A DNA stretch of 57,716 nt, taken from contig CAZBQD010000009.1 of assembly GCA_964493995.1 (NCBI GenBank), forward strand, positions 1-57,716, written 5' to 3'. Below the pieces are notes generated by a model. That model was not told where the DNA came from. It saw only the letters and a program-made list of their open reading frames with translations, and did no database searches. How positions within the stretch are numbered: position 1 is the stretch's first letter; every line of letters starts with the position of its first letter. Positions 16,537-24,397 of this stretch are shown piece by piece. The DNA comes from GCA-002282575 sp964493995. Lineage in GTDB: Bacteria > Pseudomonadota > Gammaproteobacteria > Thiomicrospirales > Thiomicrospiraceae. A program made the translations under genes and the position numbers.

Positions 16537-16605
16537 AACGGGTTACTCCATACAATGAATGTGAACAATATGTCAGCAATTACCCCCACGGTCAAGCCTT
16601 CACGT

Positions 16606-16611
16606 TATAAT
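16606..16611 (+). promoter_or_regulatory. -10 box of the yciO-like gene
   Basis: A perfect TATAAT lies 22 bases before ATG 16634. The -35 region is poor (GGTCAA about 17-18 bases upstream). The expected start of transcription near 16618 rules out the longer reading frame from 16613. Confidence 0.45.
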
Positions 16612-16633
16612 AGTGGTAACAAAAATTATCATT

Positions 16634-17260
16634 ATGAGTGAGTCGTCTGTTATGCCTCAGCGTTGGCAAGTTCATCCAGACAATCCGCAGCAACGTTTGT
16701 TGTTGCAAGCGACACAGTGTTTACAAAAAGGCAGCGTCATTGCCTATCCAACCGATTCGGGCTATGCCCTAGGGTGTTGCTTAGACAGCAAAGAAGCAGT
16801 GGAGCGTATTCGTCGTATTCGAGACTTATCCGAAACACATCATTTCACTTTGGTGTGCAAAGATTTATCGCATTTAAGCCAGTATGCGCAGGTTGATAAT
16901 CGGGTATTCCGCATTTTGAAAAGCATGACGCCCGGTGCGTTTACCATCATTCTGCCGGCAACCAAAGATGTGCCCAAACGATTGTGGCATCCTAAACGCA
17001 GCACCATTGGTTTGCGTGTACCCGATTACAAAGTGGTGCAAGCTCTGCTTGCCGAATTGGCTGGTCCCTTGCTCAGTGTCAGTCTCATTCTGCCGGGAGA
17101 AGATTGGCCGCTGGTGGATGCCGATACCATCGAAGAGCGCATCGGCTCACTGATCGATGGCATTATTGATTCAGGTTGGGTGGGTCATGAACCCACAACC
17201 GTAGTAGATTTAACCAGTGGCGAAGCGGAAATCATTCGTCAGGGTGCAGGGAAACTGTAA
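16634..17260 (+). CDS. YciO-type Sua5/YrdC family protein
   Basis: A 208-residue protein with one Sua5/YrdC/YciO domain (about 15-200). Segments GSVIAYPTDSGYALGC, KSMTPGAFTIILPA and RQGAGKL match the YciO branch. Sua5/YrdC enzymes make threonylcarbamoyl-AMP for tRNA t6A; YciO proteins have the same fold and related activity but a less certain role. The Thr-Asp-Ser-Gly pocket and the Pro-Gly-x-Phe-Thr signature are visible. ATG 16634 fits the promoter. It is followed 11 bases later by rluB. Confidence 0.82.
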   Translation: MSESSVMPQRWQVHPDNPQQRLLLQATQCLQKGSVIAYPTDSGYALGCCLDSKEAVERIRRIRDLSETHHFTLVCKDLSHLSQYAQVDNRVFRILKSMTPGAFTIILPATKDVPKRLWHPKRSTIGLRVPDYKVVQALLAELAGPLLSVSLILPGEDWPLVDADTIEERIGSLIDGIIDSGWVGHEPTTVVDLTSGEAEIIRQGAGKL

Positions 17261-17271
17261 GGAAAAAACAG

Positions 17272-18327
17272 ATGGACGAAAAATTACAAAAAGTCTTGGC
17301 GCGAGCAGGATTAGGTTCACGACGTGAAATTGAAGCTTGGATTAGTGCTGGTTTCGTTAAGGTCAACGGTCAGGTAGCGAAACTGGGTGATCGCGTTAGT
17401 GAAAAAGATCAACTGCAAGTGCGTGGTCGTCGTTTATCACCACAAGAATTAGCCACACCGGTAACCGAAGTCATTTTATACAACAAGCCTGAAAACGAGT
17501 TGGTGACGCGTTCCGATGAAATGGGGCGAGACACGATTTTTACCCGCTTACCCAAACCCAAATCGGGTCGTTGGATTGCGGTGGGGCGTTTGGACGTTAA
17601 TACCACCGGTTTGCTGTTATTAACCAATAACGGGGAACTCGCCAATCGGCTCATGCATCCGTCACAAGCGATTGAACGCGCTTATTTAGTGCGTGTGTTT
17701 GGTGAAGTATCGAAAGATATTTTAGATAAGCTGGTTAAAGGTGTGCCCCTAGAAGATGGCATGGCCAATTTTGATAAACTAGAGCCACTCAAATCGTTTG
17801 AGCCGACTGACAGTATTAACCGTTGGTACAAGGTGACTTTGTTAGAAGGACGTAACCGCGAAGTGCGTCGCTTGTGGGAAAGTCAAGGCGTGCAAGTGAG
17901 TCGCCTAAAACGCATCGCTTTTGCCGACATCAGCTTACCGAAAACCCTGCGTCAGGGCAAAACCATGCCAGCGAGCTTAGATCAAATTAACGGGCTGTTA
18001 TCACTGGTGGACTTACCCAAAATGGAAGCGCCAGAACCGCGCAAAGCAGCGCGTCCATTTAATCGAGATGGCACACGTATGTCTTTCTCGCCTTACAGCA
18101 AGCGCGATGATCGAGAAGAGCGTTCAACCGATGGTGAGCGTAGAGCTTCAGACGATCGCCGTGGTGCACGTCAGCCAGAGGGTCGTCAACGCAGCAGTTT
18201 GCCGACGCCGCGCAAAGTGGTGGCGGTTAATTCGGCTAAGTCAGCCGCTTCCAGTCGAACGACGCTGAGTCGCAAACCCGTGCCACGTAAAACCTGGCGC
18301 GATAACGACGATGATTACATTGATTGA
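17272..18327 (+). CDS. rluB: 23S rRNA pseudouridine synthase RluB
   Basis: 351 residues. An S4 RNA-binding domain (about 2-60) precedes an RsuA/RluB-type catalytic domain (about 65-240). The catalytic Asp is D108 in GRLDVNTTGLLLLTN. RluB modifies U2605 (E. coli numbering) of 23S rRNA. The final 100 residues are a low-complexity Arg/Ser/Asp-rich tail, typical of RluB in gammaproteobacteria and probably disordered. The neighbour yciO-like gene lies 11 bases upstream and a bidirectional terminator follows. Confidence 0.92.
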   Translation: MDEKLQKVLARAGLGSRREIEAWISAGFVKVNGQVAKLGDRVSEKDQLQVRGRRLSPQELATPVTEVILYNKPENELVTRSDEMGRDTIFTRLPKPKSGRWIAVGRLDVNTTGLLLLTNNGELANRLMHPSQAIERAYLVRVFGEVSKDILDKLVKGVPLEDGMANFDKLEPLKSFEPTDSINRWYKVTLLEGRNREVRRLWESQGVQVSRLKRIAFADISLPKTLRQGKTMPASLDQINGLLSLVDLPKMEAPEPRKAARPFNRDGTRMSFSPYSKRDDREERSTDGERRASDDRRGARQPEGRQRSSLPTPRKVVAVNSAKSAASSRTTLSRKPVPRKTWRDNDDDYID

Positions 18328-18343
18328 TTTAAATTCATGATGT

Positions 18344-18373
18344 GAAAAAGCCAGCTGTGATGCTGGCTTTTTC
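18344..18373. terminator. Bidirectional terminator between rluB and the cytochrome c gene
   Basis: GAAAAAGCCAGC (18344-18355) and GCTGGCTTTTTC (18362-18373) form a perfect 12-base stem with a six-base loop. The A-run and T-run built into the stem let it serve both converging genes. Confidence 0.88.
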
Positions 18374-18398
18374 ATGCGCGATTCAAATTGACTCAAAT

Positions 18399-18671
18399 TT
18401 ATTTGAATTTGTAGTAATTGGCGTTGAGGTATTTAACGACCGCATCCACATCTTCAGGGAACCAACCCGCTGCGGTTTGCGTATTACAGTTTTCAACAAA
18501 GGTGGACAGACTCGCTAGATTTTTTACCTTGCGGTTGTCGCGCTTATAAACGTCGGCTTGGTGACAGCTGACACAGTTAGCCTGAATCAGTTTTTTGGCA
18601 TGGTCGGCATTGGCAAAGCTGGGAGCACTAAAGGCTAAGCAAGCACCGGCGAGTAAGAAAGATTTCATCAT
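18399..18671 (-). CDS. Small periplasmic monoheme cytochrome c
   Basis: 90 residues: signal peptide (about 1-20, ending APSFA) and one heme site CVSCH (C33, C36, H37). The pattern CxxCH...VYKRDNRKV...ENCNT...GWFPEDVDAVVKYLN...YYKF is familiar from a widespread, little-studied proteobacterial family. After the heme motif there is no methionine, so the sixth iron ligand is not the usual Met. The NCN segment is reminiscent of oxygen-binding SHP cytochromes, where an Asn is the ligand; that parallel is inference. The start was placed at ATG 18671, nine bases after AAGAGG. Repeat copy 1 lies about 80 bases upstream. Confidence 0.85.
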   Translation of the reverse strand: MMKSFLLAGACLAFSAPSFANADHAKKLIQANCVSCHQADVYKRDNRKVKNLASLSTFVENCNTQTAAGWFPEDVDAVVKYLNANYYKFK

Positions 18672-18751
18672 GATCATAGGCCTCTTCATACGAGTGTTTT
18701 AATAGTGGTACAGTCATAATCATAGTGTGTTTTGCCAGAATTAGAAAGGGT

Positions 18752-18899
18752 GGCACCTCTAAAAACCCCACTTCGTGGCATTTTTAGAGTCCCTAAGTTT
18801 ATTTTATTTCTGGTGGAAGGGAATTAATCAACAAGTCATAGATATTTTTCGTGCATCCCTTCCCCCAGTCCCCCTTCCCATTAGGGTTTTTAGAGGTCA
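18752..18899. repeat. MITE-like palindromic repeat, copy 1
   Basis: About 148 bases with terminal inverted repeats (ACCTCTAAAAACCC on the left; GGGTTTTTAGAGGT on the right). Inside are a left hairpin CTCTAAAAA...TTTTTAGAG with a CCAC/GTGG inner stem, and a second stem GGTGGAAGGGA facing TCCCTTCCCCC. A homologous copy is at 34016-34164, sharing among others TTCTGGTGGAAGGGA-like and GCATCCCTTCCCCCAG blocks. No open reading frame is present. It lies between rluA and the cytochrome c gene. Confidence 0.8.
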
Positions 18900-18949
18900 C
18901 TAGGGGCTAATTAAAGGTTTTTGTGCAGAATGATTGAATGAATTAAGTG

Positions 18950-19573
18950 TTAAAAATCGGCTTCATTCATGAACTTCAGGGGTTCACCTTTGTGCGGATG
19001 CATGAAACTGAGCATCTCGGCATGCAAGCACATGCGATGGTATTCATAATGACGCGGATGATAAAGCATATCGCCCACCATCGGGCAGCCCATGCTGAGC
19101 ATGTGTACTCGTAATTGATGCGAGCGACCCGTATGGGGAAATAAGCGCACGAGCGTGCTACTGTCGGTAGTTGATAATACTTGCCAAGCGGTTTGTGCGG
19201 GTTTGCCGTAAATGAAATCGACCTTGTGCATGGGGCGATTGTGCCAGTCGATCGCCAAGGGTAAATCGATACCCCCTTGAGCGCTGGGTAGGTGTCCTTC
19301 GACACGGGCGAGGTAGGTTTTGTCTACTAAGCGTTGTTCAAATTGTTTGGATAGGCGTCGATGCGATTCGGCGTGCATCGCCAACACCATAATGCCAGAG
19401 GTGTCACAATCTAAACGATGCACAATGCGCACGCCAGGAAAGTCGGCTTGTAAGCGATTCACCAAACAGTCTTGTTTATGCTCACCCCGTCCTGGCACAC
19501 TGAGCAGTTGAGGCGGTTTGTTGACGACAATCAGGTCATCATCAGCGAATAAAATATCGATTTGTTGATTCAT
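18950..19573 (-). CDS. rluA: RluA-family pseudouridine synthase
   Basis: 207 residues with the RluA catalytic motif HRLDCDTSGIMVL; Asp 55 is the expected nucleophile. There is no S4 domain, and the length matches RluA (219 in E. coli), the enzyme that modifies U746 of 23S rRNA and U32 of several tRNAs. Late segments LFPHTGRSHQLRVHM and GDMLYHP also fit. ATG 19573 was chosen; no ribosome-binding site precedes it, and a TGCTATACT box (19589-19581) ends seven bases upstream, so the message may be leaderless. It is divergent from the DinG-like helicase gene. Confidence 0.86.
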   Translation of the reverse strand: MNQQIDILFADDDLIVVNKPPQLLSVPGRGEHKQDCLVNRLQADFPGVRIVHRLDCDTSGIMVLAMHAESHRRLSKQFEQRLVDKTYLARVEGHLPSAQGGIDLPLAIDWHNRPMHKVDFIYGKPAQTAWQVLSTTDSSTLVRLFPHTGRSHQLRVHMLSMGCPMVGDMLYHPRHYEYHRMCLHAEMLSFMHPHKGEPLKFMNEADF

Positions 19574-19580
19574 GCGCAAA

Positions 19581-19589
19581 AGTATAGCA
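19581..19589 (-). promoter_or_regulatory. Extended -10 box of rluA
   Basis: On the minus strand the sequence reads TGCTATACT, an extended -10 element, with its last base seven bases before the ATG. Transcription would begin at or next to the start codon. Confidence 0.5.
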
Positions 19590-19609
19590 TCTTAGACGAT
19601 TGATACAGG

Positions 19610-19615
19610 TAAAAT
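19610..19615 (+). promoter_or_regulatory. -10 box of the DinG/YoaA-like gene
   Basis: TAAAAT ends six bases before ATG 19622 and no Shine-Dalgarno sequence lies between. It mirrors the rluA promoter across a 48-base divergent spacer. The -35 region is weak. Confidence 0.38.
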
Positions 19616-19621
19616 AGCGTC

Positions 19622-21538
19622 ATGAATAAAGAAATAGAACGCACTTTCTCGCCCGACGGTGTTTTATCGCAGTATTTCAGTCAGTTTCAGCCACGATCGG
19701 GACAGGTTGAAATGGCGGATGCTTGCTTTACCCATTTGCGTCAGGGCGGCAGTCTGATTGCCGAGGCGGGAACGGGTATTGGTAAAACCTTTGCCTATGG
19801 GGTTGCTGCCTTGCTTTCGGGGCGCAAAATCATCATCACCACCGCCACCAAGAGTCTACAAGACCAACTCTCGAAGCGCGATTTGCCCGCCCTATGTCAG
19901 GCCTTGTCTATTCCAGCGCGCATTGCGGTACTCAAAGGGCGTGAGAATTATGTCTGTGCTCAGCGCTTGTCGCAGGCTGCGCAGCAAGCAGCGATTCACA
20001 ACCAAAAAGGCATCCAAGTCGCCATTCAGGAAGTGAGCTTGTGGGCCAGTCGTCACACCACGGGCGAGCTGGCGGAGGTGTTGGGCAGTCGAGCCAATCC
20101 GGTGTGGGATAAAGTTTGTGCACGTAGTGAGTTTTGTGCTTTGGTGACCTGTGATGCCGATCATTGTGCCTATCCGGCGTTACGTAAAGATGCGGAAGAT
20201 GCTGACATCATTGTTATCAATCATCATTTACTAGGGGCAGATTTAGCCCTTAAGGCGGCAGGGCTGAGTTCTATCTTACCCGAGCGGGATGCGCTGATTG
20301 TTGATGAAGCCCATCAACTCGCGCCTGTGTTAGTGCAAGCGTTGGGTCAAAGTGCTAGCACCCTATCTTGGGGACATGGGTTGCGCGAAATAACGCAGCT
20401 GATGAACAATGAAATCCGAGATATGCCCGCTTGTGATAAAGCACTGCAAGATACCTTGGTTGCCTTGGCGCAATGGCAACAAACGGCAGAAGGGATTAAG
20501 GGGAAATTCAAAGCTGAAGAGTGGTTAGCGCAAGCATCGCAACAAACAGCCTTAGTCAACTTTATTGAGCAATGGCGACAACTCTTACCGCAACTGGCTT
20601 TGGCAGCCGACCGCAGTCCTACCATCAAAGCGCAAGCGGCTTTGCTGGGACGATTGGCGGAAGCAACGCTGAACTGGGGGGTGAATAACAGTCAGCATGT
20701 ACCTTGGGCAGAAGCGCAAAATAATCACTGGTTTTTGTATGCCACCCCCTTGTCGATTGCCGACGATTTTGCCAGCGCAATGAAAAAAAACTACAGCAGT
20801 GTGATTTTGACCTCCGCCACCCTTGCGGTGGGTGAGTCGTTTGATTTTGTGCAGCGGCAATTAGGCTTGTGGGAGGCTGACTGTCATCGATGGCAAAGCC
20901 CTTACCGTTATGCTGAGCAAGCGATGCTCTATTTACCCGCGCAACTACCCGAACCCAATCACAGTGATTATACGCTGGCGCTGATGCGTCGCGTTTGGCC
21001 GCTCATTATTGCCAATGGTGGACGGGCGTTTTTACTCTTCACCAGTTACAAAGCCATGCAGTTGGCGGCCGATACCTTGCGCCCACATTTGCCTTTCCCG
21101 TTATTGGTGCAGGGAGAGCAAGACTCACATCAACTGATTGCCAGTTTTCGCAGTAAGGGTAACGCGGTGTTGTTAGCGACTGCGAGCTTCTGGGAAGGGG
21201 TAGATGTTTCGGGTTCGGCTTTATCCCTAGTGGTGATTGATAAAATTCCGTTTTCACCACCCGATGATCCCGTAGCGCAAGCGCGCGAGGCGTTGTTGGT
21301 GGAAAAAGGCTTATCGGCTTTTGTATGCGAACAATTACCAGATGCCACCATGGCACTGATTCAGGGCGCAGGGCGTTTAATTCGCAGTGAAACGGATACC
21401 GGTGTGTTGGTGATTGGTGATCCACGCATCACGCAAAAACACTACGGCAAACAAATCTTAGCGGCACTGCCACCGATGAAACAAACACGCAGTAATGCCG
21501 AGGCAGTGGCATTCATTCATTCTATGGAAGGAGGTTAG
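19622..21538 (+). CDS. yoaA: ATP-dependent DNA helicase, YoaA/DinG type
   Basis: 638 residues, an XPD-like 5'-3' superfamily 2 helicase. Walker A is EAGTGIGKT (48-56) and the DEAH box is at 228-231. Cysteines at 112, 166, 172, 177 and 182 lie where the iron-sulfur cluster of DinG/YoaA is bound. Late motifs include TASFWEGVDVSG and QGAGRLIRSETD (motif VI with the Gln/Arg residues). The length (YoaA 636) favours YoaA over DinG (716). YoaA helps replication-fork repair. The 3' end contains the GGAGG ribosome site of tsaB. Confidence 0.88.
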   Translation: MNKEIERTFSPDGVLSQYFSQFQPRSGQVEMADACFTHLRQGGSLIAEAGTGIGKTFAYGVAALLSGRKIIITTATKSLQDQLSKRDLPALCQALSIPARIAVLKGRENYVCAQRLSQAAQQAAIHNQKGIQVAIQEVSLWASRHTTGELAEVLGSRANPVWDKVCARSEFCALVTCDADHCAYPALRKDAEDADIIVINHHLLGADLALKAAGLSSILPERDALIVDEAHQLAPVLVQALGQSASTLSWGHGLREITQLMNNEIRDMPACDKALQDTLVALAQWQQTAEGIKGKFKAEEWLAQASQQTALVNFIEQWRQLLPQLALAADRSPTIKAQAALLGRLAEATLNWGVNNSQHVPWAEAQNNHWFLYATPLSIADDFASAMKKNYSSVILTSATLAVGESFDFVQRQLGLWEADCHRWQSPYRYAEQAMLYLPAQLPEPNHSDYTLALMRRVWPLIIANGGRAFLLFTSYKAMQLAADTLRPHLPFPLLVQGEQDSHQLIASFRSKGNAVLLATASFWEGVDVSGSALSLVVIDKIPFSPPDDPVAQAREALLVEKGLSAFVCEQLPDATMALIQGAGRLIRSETDTGVLVIGDPRITQKHYGKQILAALPPMKQTRSNAEAVAFIHSMEGG

Positions 21539-21539
21539 G

Positions 21540-22244
21540 GTGTCGGCATCTTCAATGGCGTTATCTCGATCGGAGCAGCCAACTTGGTTATTAATTGACA
21601 CAACGGGGCAGGGTTGTCATATTGGGTTAAGTCATCAAGGCATTTGTTGGACCGAAAGTGACATGCAACCTCAATCGCACACTAAGCGTATTTTGCCGAT
21701 GATTGAGTCCTTATTAACGCAGGCTAAATTGAGTATGCAGGACGTTCAGGGCATTGTTTATACGAAAGGGCCAGGTTCGTTTACCGGTGTGAGAGTGGGG
21801 GTGTCGGTGGTGCAAGGGCTGGCGTTTGCGCTCTCTATTCCCACTTTGGGCGTTTCAACGCTAATGGCTTTAGCTTGGCAGGGACACACTCAAACGCAAC
21901 AGACTCGTGTTGGGGCGATGATCGATGCGCGTATGGCGCAGATTTACTGGGGCATTTACGACTTTGCACAAGGCGCCGACATCATCACTGCCGATTGCAT
22001 TAGTCGTGTGCAAACGATTAGCGAGCAACCTTTACCACCATTGGTCGCGGGTGATGTCCAGCCTCTTCAAAACGAGCTTGTCAATACAGCAGCGATAGCT
22101 GTTTCACCTCAAGCAACGGTCGATGTTAAGTCACTGTTAAGCCTAGTAGAAACGGGTTTGCAGCAGGGATTTCTACATTGGGATGAGGGCATGGCTATGC
22201 CCCTTTATTTGCGCAACGATGTGGCTCACCTGCCTAAAAAATAA
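21540..22244 (+). CDS. tsaB: tRNA t6A threonylcarbamoyltransferase complex protein TsaB
   Basis: 234 residues of the ASKHA-fold family. TsaB (YeaZ) is the dimer platform for TsaD and TsaE, which make the t6A modification of ANN-reading tRNAs. The N-terminus LLIDTTG and the motif GPGSFTGVRVGVSVVQGLAFA (given here as GPGSFTGVRVG then SVVQGLAFA, about 90-110) are diagnostic. The start is GTG 21540: GGAGG lies five or six bases upstream, inside the end of the helicase gene. A longer frame to 21495 would overlap that gene. The arrangement with a YoaA-like helicase is also known in E. coli. Confidence 0.93.
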   Translation: MSASSMALSRSEQPTWLLIDTTGQGCHIGLSHQGICWTESDMQPQSHTKRILPMIESLLTQAKLSMQDVQGIVYTKGPGSFTGVRVGVSVVQGLAFALSIPTLGVSTLMALAWQGHTQTQQTRVGAMIDARMAQIYWGIYDFAQGADIITADCISRVQTISEQPLPPLVAGDVQPLQNELVNTAAIAVSPQATVDVKSLLSLVETGLQQGFLHWDEGMAMPLYLRNDVAHLPKK

Positions 22245-22320
22245 GCAACTCGGTGGCAGCTTTTGCCTTTTAATGAGAATTCAGCGACTTGCTGACTTGT
22301 TCTGTTGATGGTACACAAAG

Positions 22321-22329
22321 TTATCCACA
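22321..22329 (+). promoter_or_regulatory. Consensus DnaA box upstream of minC
   Basis: TTATCCACA is an exact DnaA box (TTATNCACA). Ten bases on, TGTGCACAA is a one-mismatch box on the other strand. Both lie in the 207-base gap before minC, about 50 bases ahead of the promoter. The rest of that gap has only a weak GGCA...TGCC hairpin with four T after tsaB. Confidence 0.5.
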
Positions 22330-22377
22330 GAAACTGTGCACAAGCGTTAAAAAAGCTGAAAAAAGCCTGTTTGTCGC

Positions 22378-22407
22378 TTGTCGCTGATGGGTACTATTGA
22401 GTATTAT
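22378..22407 (+). promoter_or_regulatory. Sigma-70-like promoter of minCDE
   Basis: TTGTCG (22378-22383) and TATTAT (22402-22407) have an 18-base spacer. Transcription would start about 35-40 bases before minC. Confidence 0.5.
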
Positions 22408-22451
22408 GATTTGCTAAGAAAGCCCAGGCAGAAAAGGATAGCCAAGACCCC

Positions 22452-23225
22452 ATGTCCGATGCGTTAGAATTCAAATCTTCACAATTGTCACTCACCCTAG
22501 TGCGCATTCATGCCAGTGATATGGCCGCCATTGGGGAGTTGCTCACCACCAAGTTGGCGAAAGCGGGTAAGTTTTTACGCGGTGCGCCAGTGGTAGTCGA
22601 TCCTTTGTGCGGATTAAGCAGTGTGCAGCTGGCACAGTTGTTAGAGCTATTACGTCAGCATCAGCTGACTCCGGTGGGGATTCGTACTAAGGATGCGCAT
22701 CTAGTCGATTATGCCGAAATGTGCGGTCTGGCGGTGTTTAAGCCCAGCGCGGCAACAGAAAAACCGACGGAAACGGCGCAAGCTGAAGACAATGCCGTTA
22801 GTCAAAGCCCGGCGGCAACTCAAACGGCTGTTGCCAACAAGGCAGCGAGTGTGTCGGCAGACAGCGGCACCTTGACAGAGAAGTCGGCGCCGAGCCTGCA
22901 AAAAGCGCTGCGCATCCCCAGTTTGCGATCGGGTCAGTTCGAAAAGCATTTAATGCATGATGTGGTGGTCGAGGGCGGCATTAATTCGGGTGCTGAATTG
23001 TTTGTCGGTGGTAACATTACCGTATTGGGCGCTGTGCGTGGACGCATTCATGCCGGTGCGGCGGGTGATCGCTCGGCGCGCATTATCGCCAAAAACTTTA
23101 ATCCCGAATTGGTCAGTATTGCTGGCGTGTTTTTATTGGCCGATGACGTCCCTCAGTTATTCAAACAGGGCTGGGTCGAGATTTATTTAGAGCAAAACAG
23201 TCTAAAATTCCATTTGTTAGACTGA
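22452..23225 (+). CDS. minC: Septum site-determining protein MinC
   Basis: 257 residues. The N-terminal domain (about 1-100) inhibits FtsZ assembly; a Thr/Ala/Glu-rich linker (about 100-150) follows; the C-terminal beta-helix domain (about 155-257) binds MinD. The C-domain signature VEGGINSGAELFVGGNI and LRGRIHAGAAGD-like segment (here VRGRIHAGAAGDRSARI) are clear. With MinD it blocks division at the poles. The gene opens the minCDE operon with a 34-base gap to minD. Confidence 0.94.
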   Translation: MSDALEFKSSQLSLTLVRIHASDMAAIGELLTTKLAKAGKFLRGAPVVVDPLCGLSSVQLAQLLELLRQHQLTPVGIRTKDAHLVDYAEMCGLAVFKPSAATEKPTETAQAEDNAVSQSPAATQTAVANKAASVSADSGTLTEKSAPSLQKALRIPSLRSGQFEKHLMHDVVVEGGINSGAELFVGGNITVLGAVRGRIHAGAAGDRSARIIAKNFNPELVSIAGVFLLADDVPQLFKQGWVEIYLEQNSLKFHLLD

Positions 23226-23259
23226 TTATTTCATCATTAACACAGAAAAGGATACTTAG

Positions 23260-24069
23260 GTGTCAAGAGTTATTGTCGTTACCTCCGGAAAAGGGGGCGT
23301 GGGTAAAACCACCACTTCAGCGAATATTTCAACCGCATTGGCATTACGCGGCTACAAAGTCGCGGTCATCGATTTTGACGTGGGCTTGCGTAATCTTGAT
23401 TTGATTATGGGTGTTGAACGTCGCGTCGTTTATGACTTTGTGCATGTTATCCACGGTGAAGCCACCTTGAAACAAGCGCTGATTCGTGACAAACGCGTTG
23501 AAAATCTTTACATTTTGCCTGCTTCACAAACACGTGACAAAGATGCTTTGCACGAAGCTGGCGTTGAAAAAGTGATTGAAGAGCTTAAGGCGGATGGTTT
23601 TGATTTCATCATCTGTGATTCTCCTGCGGGTATTGAAACGGGTGCCTTAATGGCCTTACGTTTCGCCGATGATGCTTTTGTCGTCACCAATCCTGAAGTG
23701 TCTTCGGTACGCGATTCCGATCGTATTCTGGGTATTTTGCAAGCCAAGTCTAAAAAAGGCGAAACGGGTCAGCGTATTAATGAGTACCTCGTGGTGACAC
23801 GTTACAATCCGAATCGGGTGGATGCCGGTGAAATGCTCAGTTACAAGGATATTATTGAGCTGTTGGCGGTTAAATTCTTGGGTGCGGTGCCTGAAGGTCA
23901 AGAAGTTCTGTCTTCTTCCAATGCGGGCATGCCGGTTGTGTTGAATGCACCAGAATCCAACGCCTCTTTGGCTTATGGTGATATAGTCTCACGCTATTTA
24001 GGTGAAGATGTGCCACAACGTTTCTTAACAGCCGAGAAAAAAGGCCTGTTTGCCCGTCTCTTTTCTTAA
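23260..24069 (+). CDS. minD: Septum site-determining protein MinD
   Basis: 269 residues, ParA-type ATPase. The deviant Walker A KGGVGKTT is at about 10-17, and DFDVGLRNLDLIMG follows as usual. The C-terminal amphipathic helix (last 12 residues, KKGLFARLF) is the membrane-targeting sequence. ATP-bound MinD on the membrane recruits MinC; MinE triggers hydrolysis. The start is GTG 23260 with AGGATA upstream. minE begins 15 bases downstream. Confidence 0.97.
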   Translation: MSRVIVVTSGKGGVGKTTTSANISTALALRGYKVAVIDFDVGLRNLDLIMGVERRVVYDFVHVIHGEATLKQALIRDKRVENLYILPASQTRDKDALHEAGVEKVIEELKADGFDFIICDSPAGIETGALMALRFADDAFVVTNPEVSSVRDSDRILGILQAKSKKGETGQRINEYLVVTRYNPNRVDAGEMLSYKDIIELLAVKFLGAVPEGQEVLSSSNAGMPVVLNAPESNASLAYGDIVSRYLGEDVPQRFLTAEKKGLFARLFS

Positions 24070-24084
24070 TAAAGGTGTCTCGTG

Positions 24085-24327
24085 ATGAGTTTATTTGACC
24101 TTTTCAAGAAAAAAACGAACAGTGCCGCTTTGGCTAAAGATCGTTTAGGTGTGATGATTGCCGCAGGTCGCAGTGAATCGCGTTCGGCCAATTATCTTCC
24201 GCAAATGCGTGAAGAAATTATTGCCGTGATTGCTAAATATATTCCAGTCGATCGCGATGCCGTGCGTGTGTTAATGGAAACACAAAACGGTATTGATATG
24301 CTAGAAATTGATATCCCTTTACGATGA
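24085..24327 (+). CDS. minE: Cell division topological specificity factor MinE
   Basis: 80 residues, normal for MinE. The N-terminal membrane-targeting part (MSLFDLFKKK) and the MinD-activating segment (AKDRLGVMIAAGR) are followed by the dimerisation domain. ATG 24085 is preferred because AAGGTG lies seven bases upstream; GTG 24082 is one codon earlier. It ends the operon and an intrinsic terminator follows after 29 bases. Confidence 0.95.
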   Translation: MSLFDLFKKKTNSAALAKDRLGVMIAAGRSESRSANYLPQMREEIIAVIAKYIPVDRDAVRVLMETQNGIDMLEIDIPLR

Positions 24328-24356
24328 GCCTTGGCGCTGCGTTAAGATCATTTCAA

Positions 24357-24381
24357 AGCTGGGCTCATGCTCAGCTTTTTT
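24357..24381 (+). terminator. Intrinsic terminator of minCDE
   Basis: AGCTGGGC and GCTCAGCT form an eight-base stem (one G-U pair) with a TCAT loop, followed by six T. Confidence 0.82.
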
Positions 24382-24397
24382 GTTTTAAGGACAAATA

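Noticed and set aside
22321..22349. Replication origin at the DnaA box
   Set aside because: Only one exact box and one near-match are present. There is no AT-rich unwinding region with repeats and no dnaA, dnaN, gidA or parAB genes nearby.
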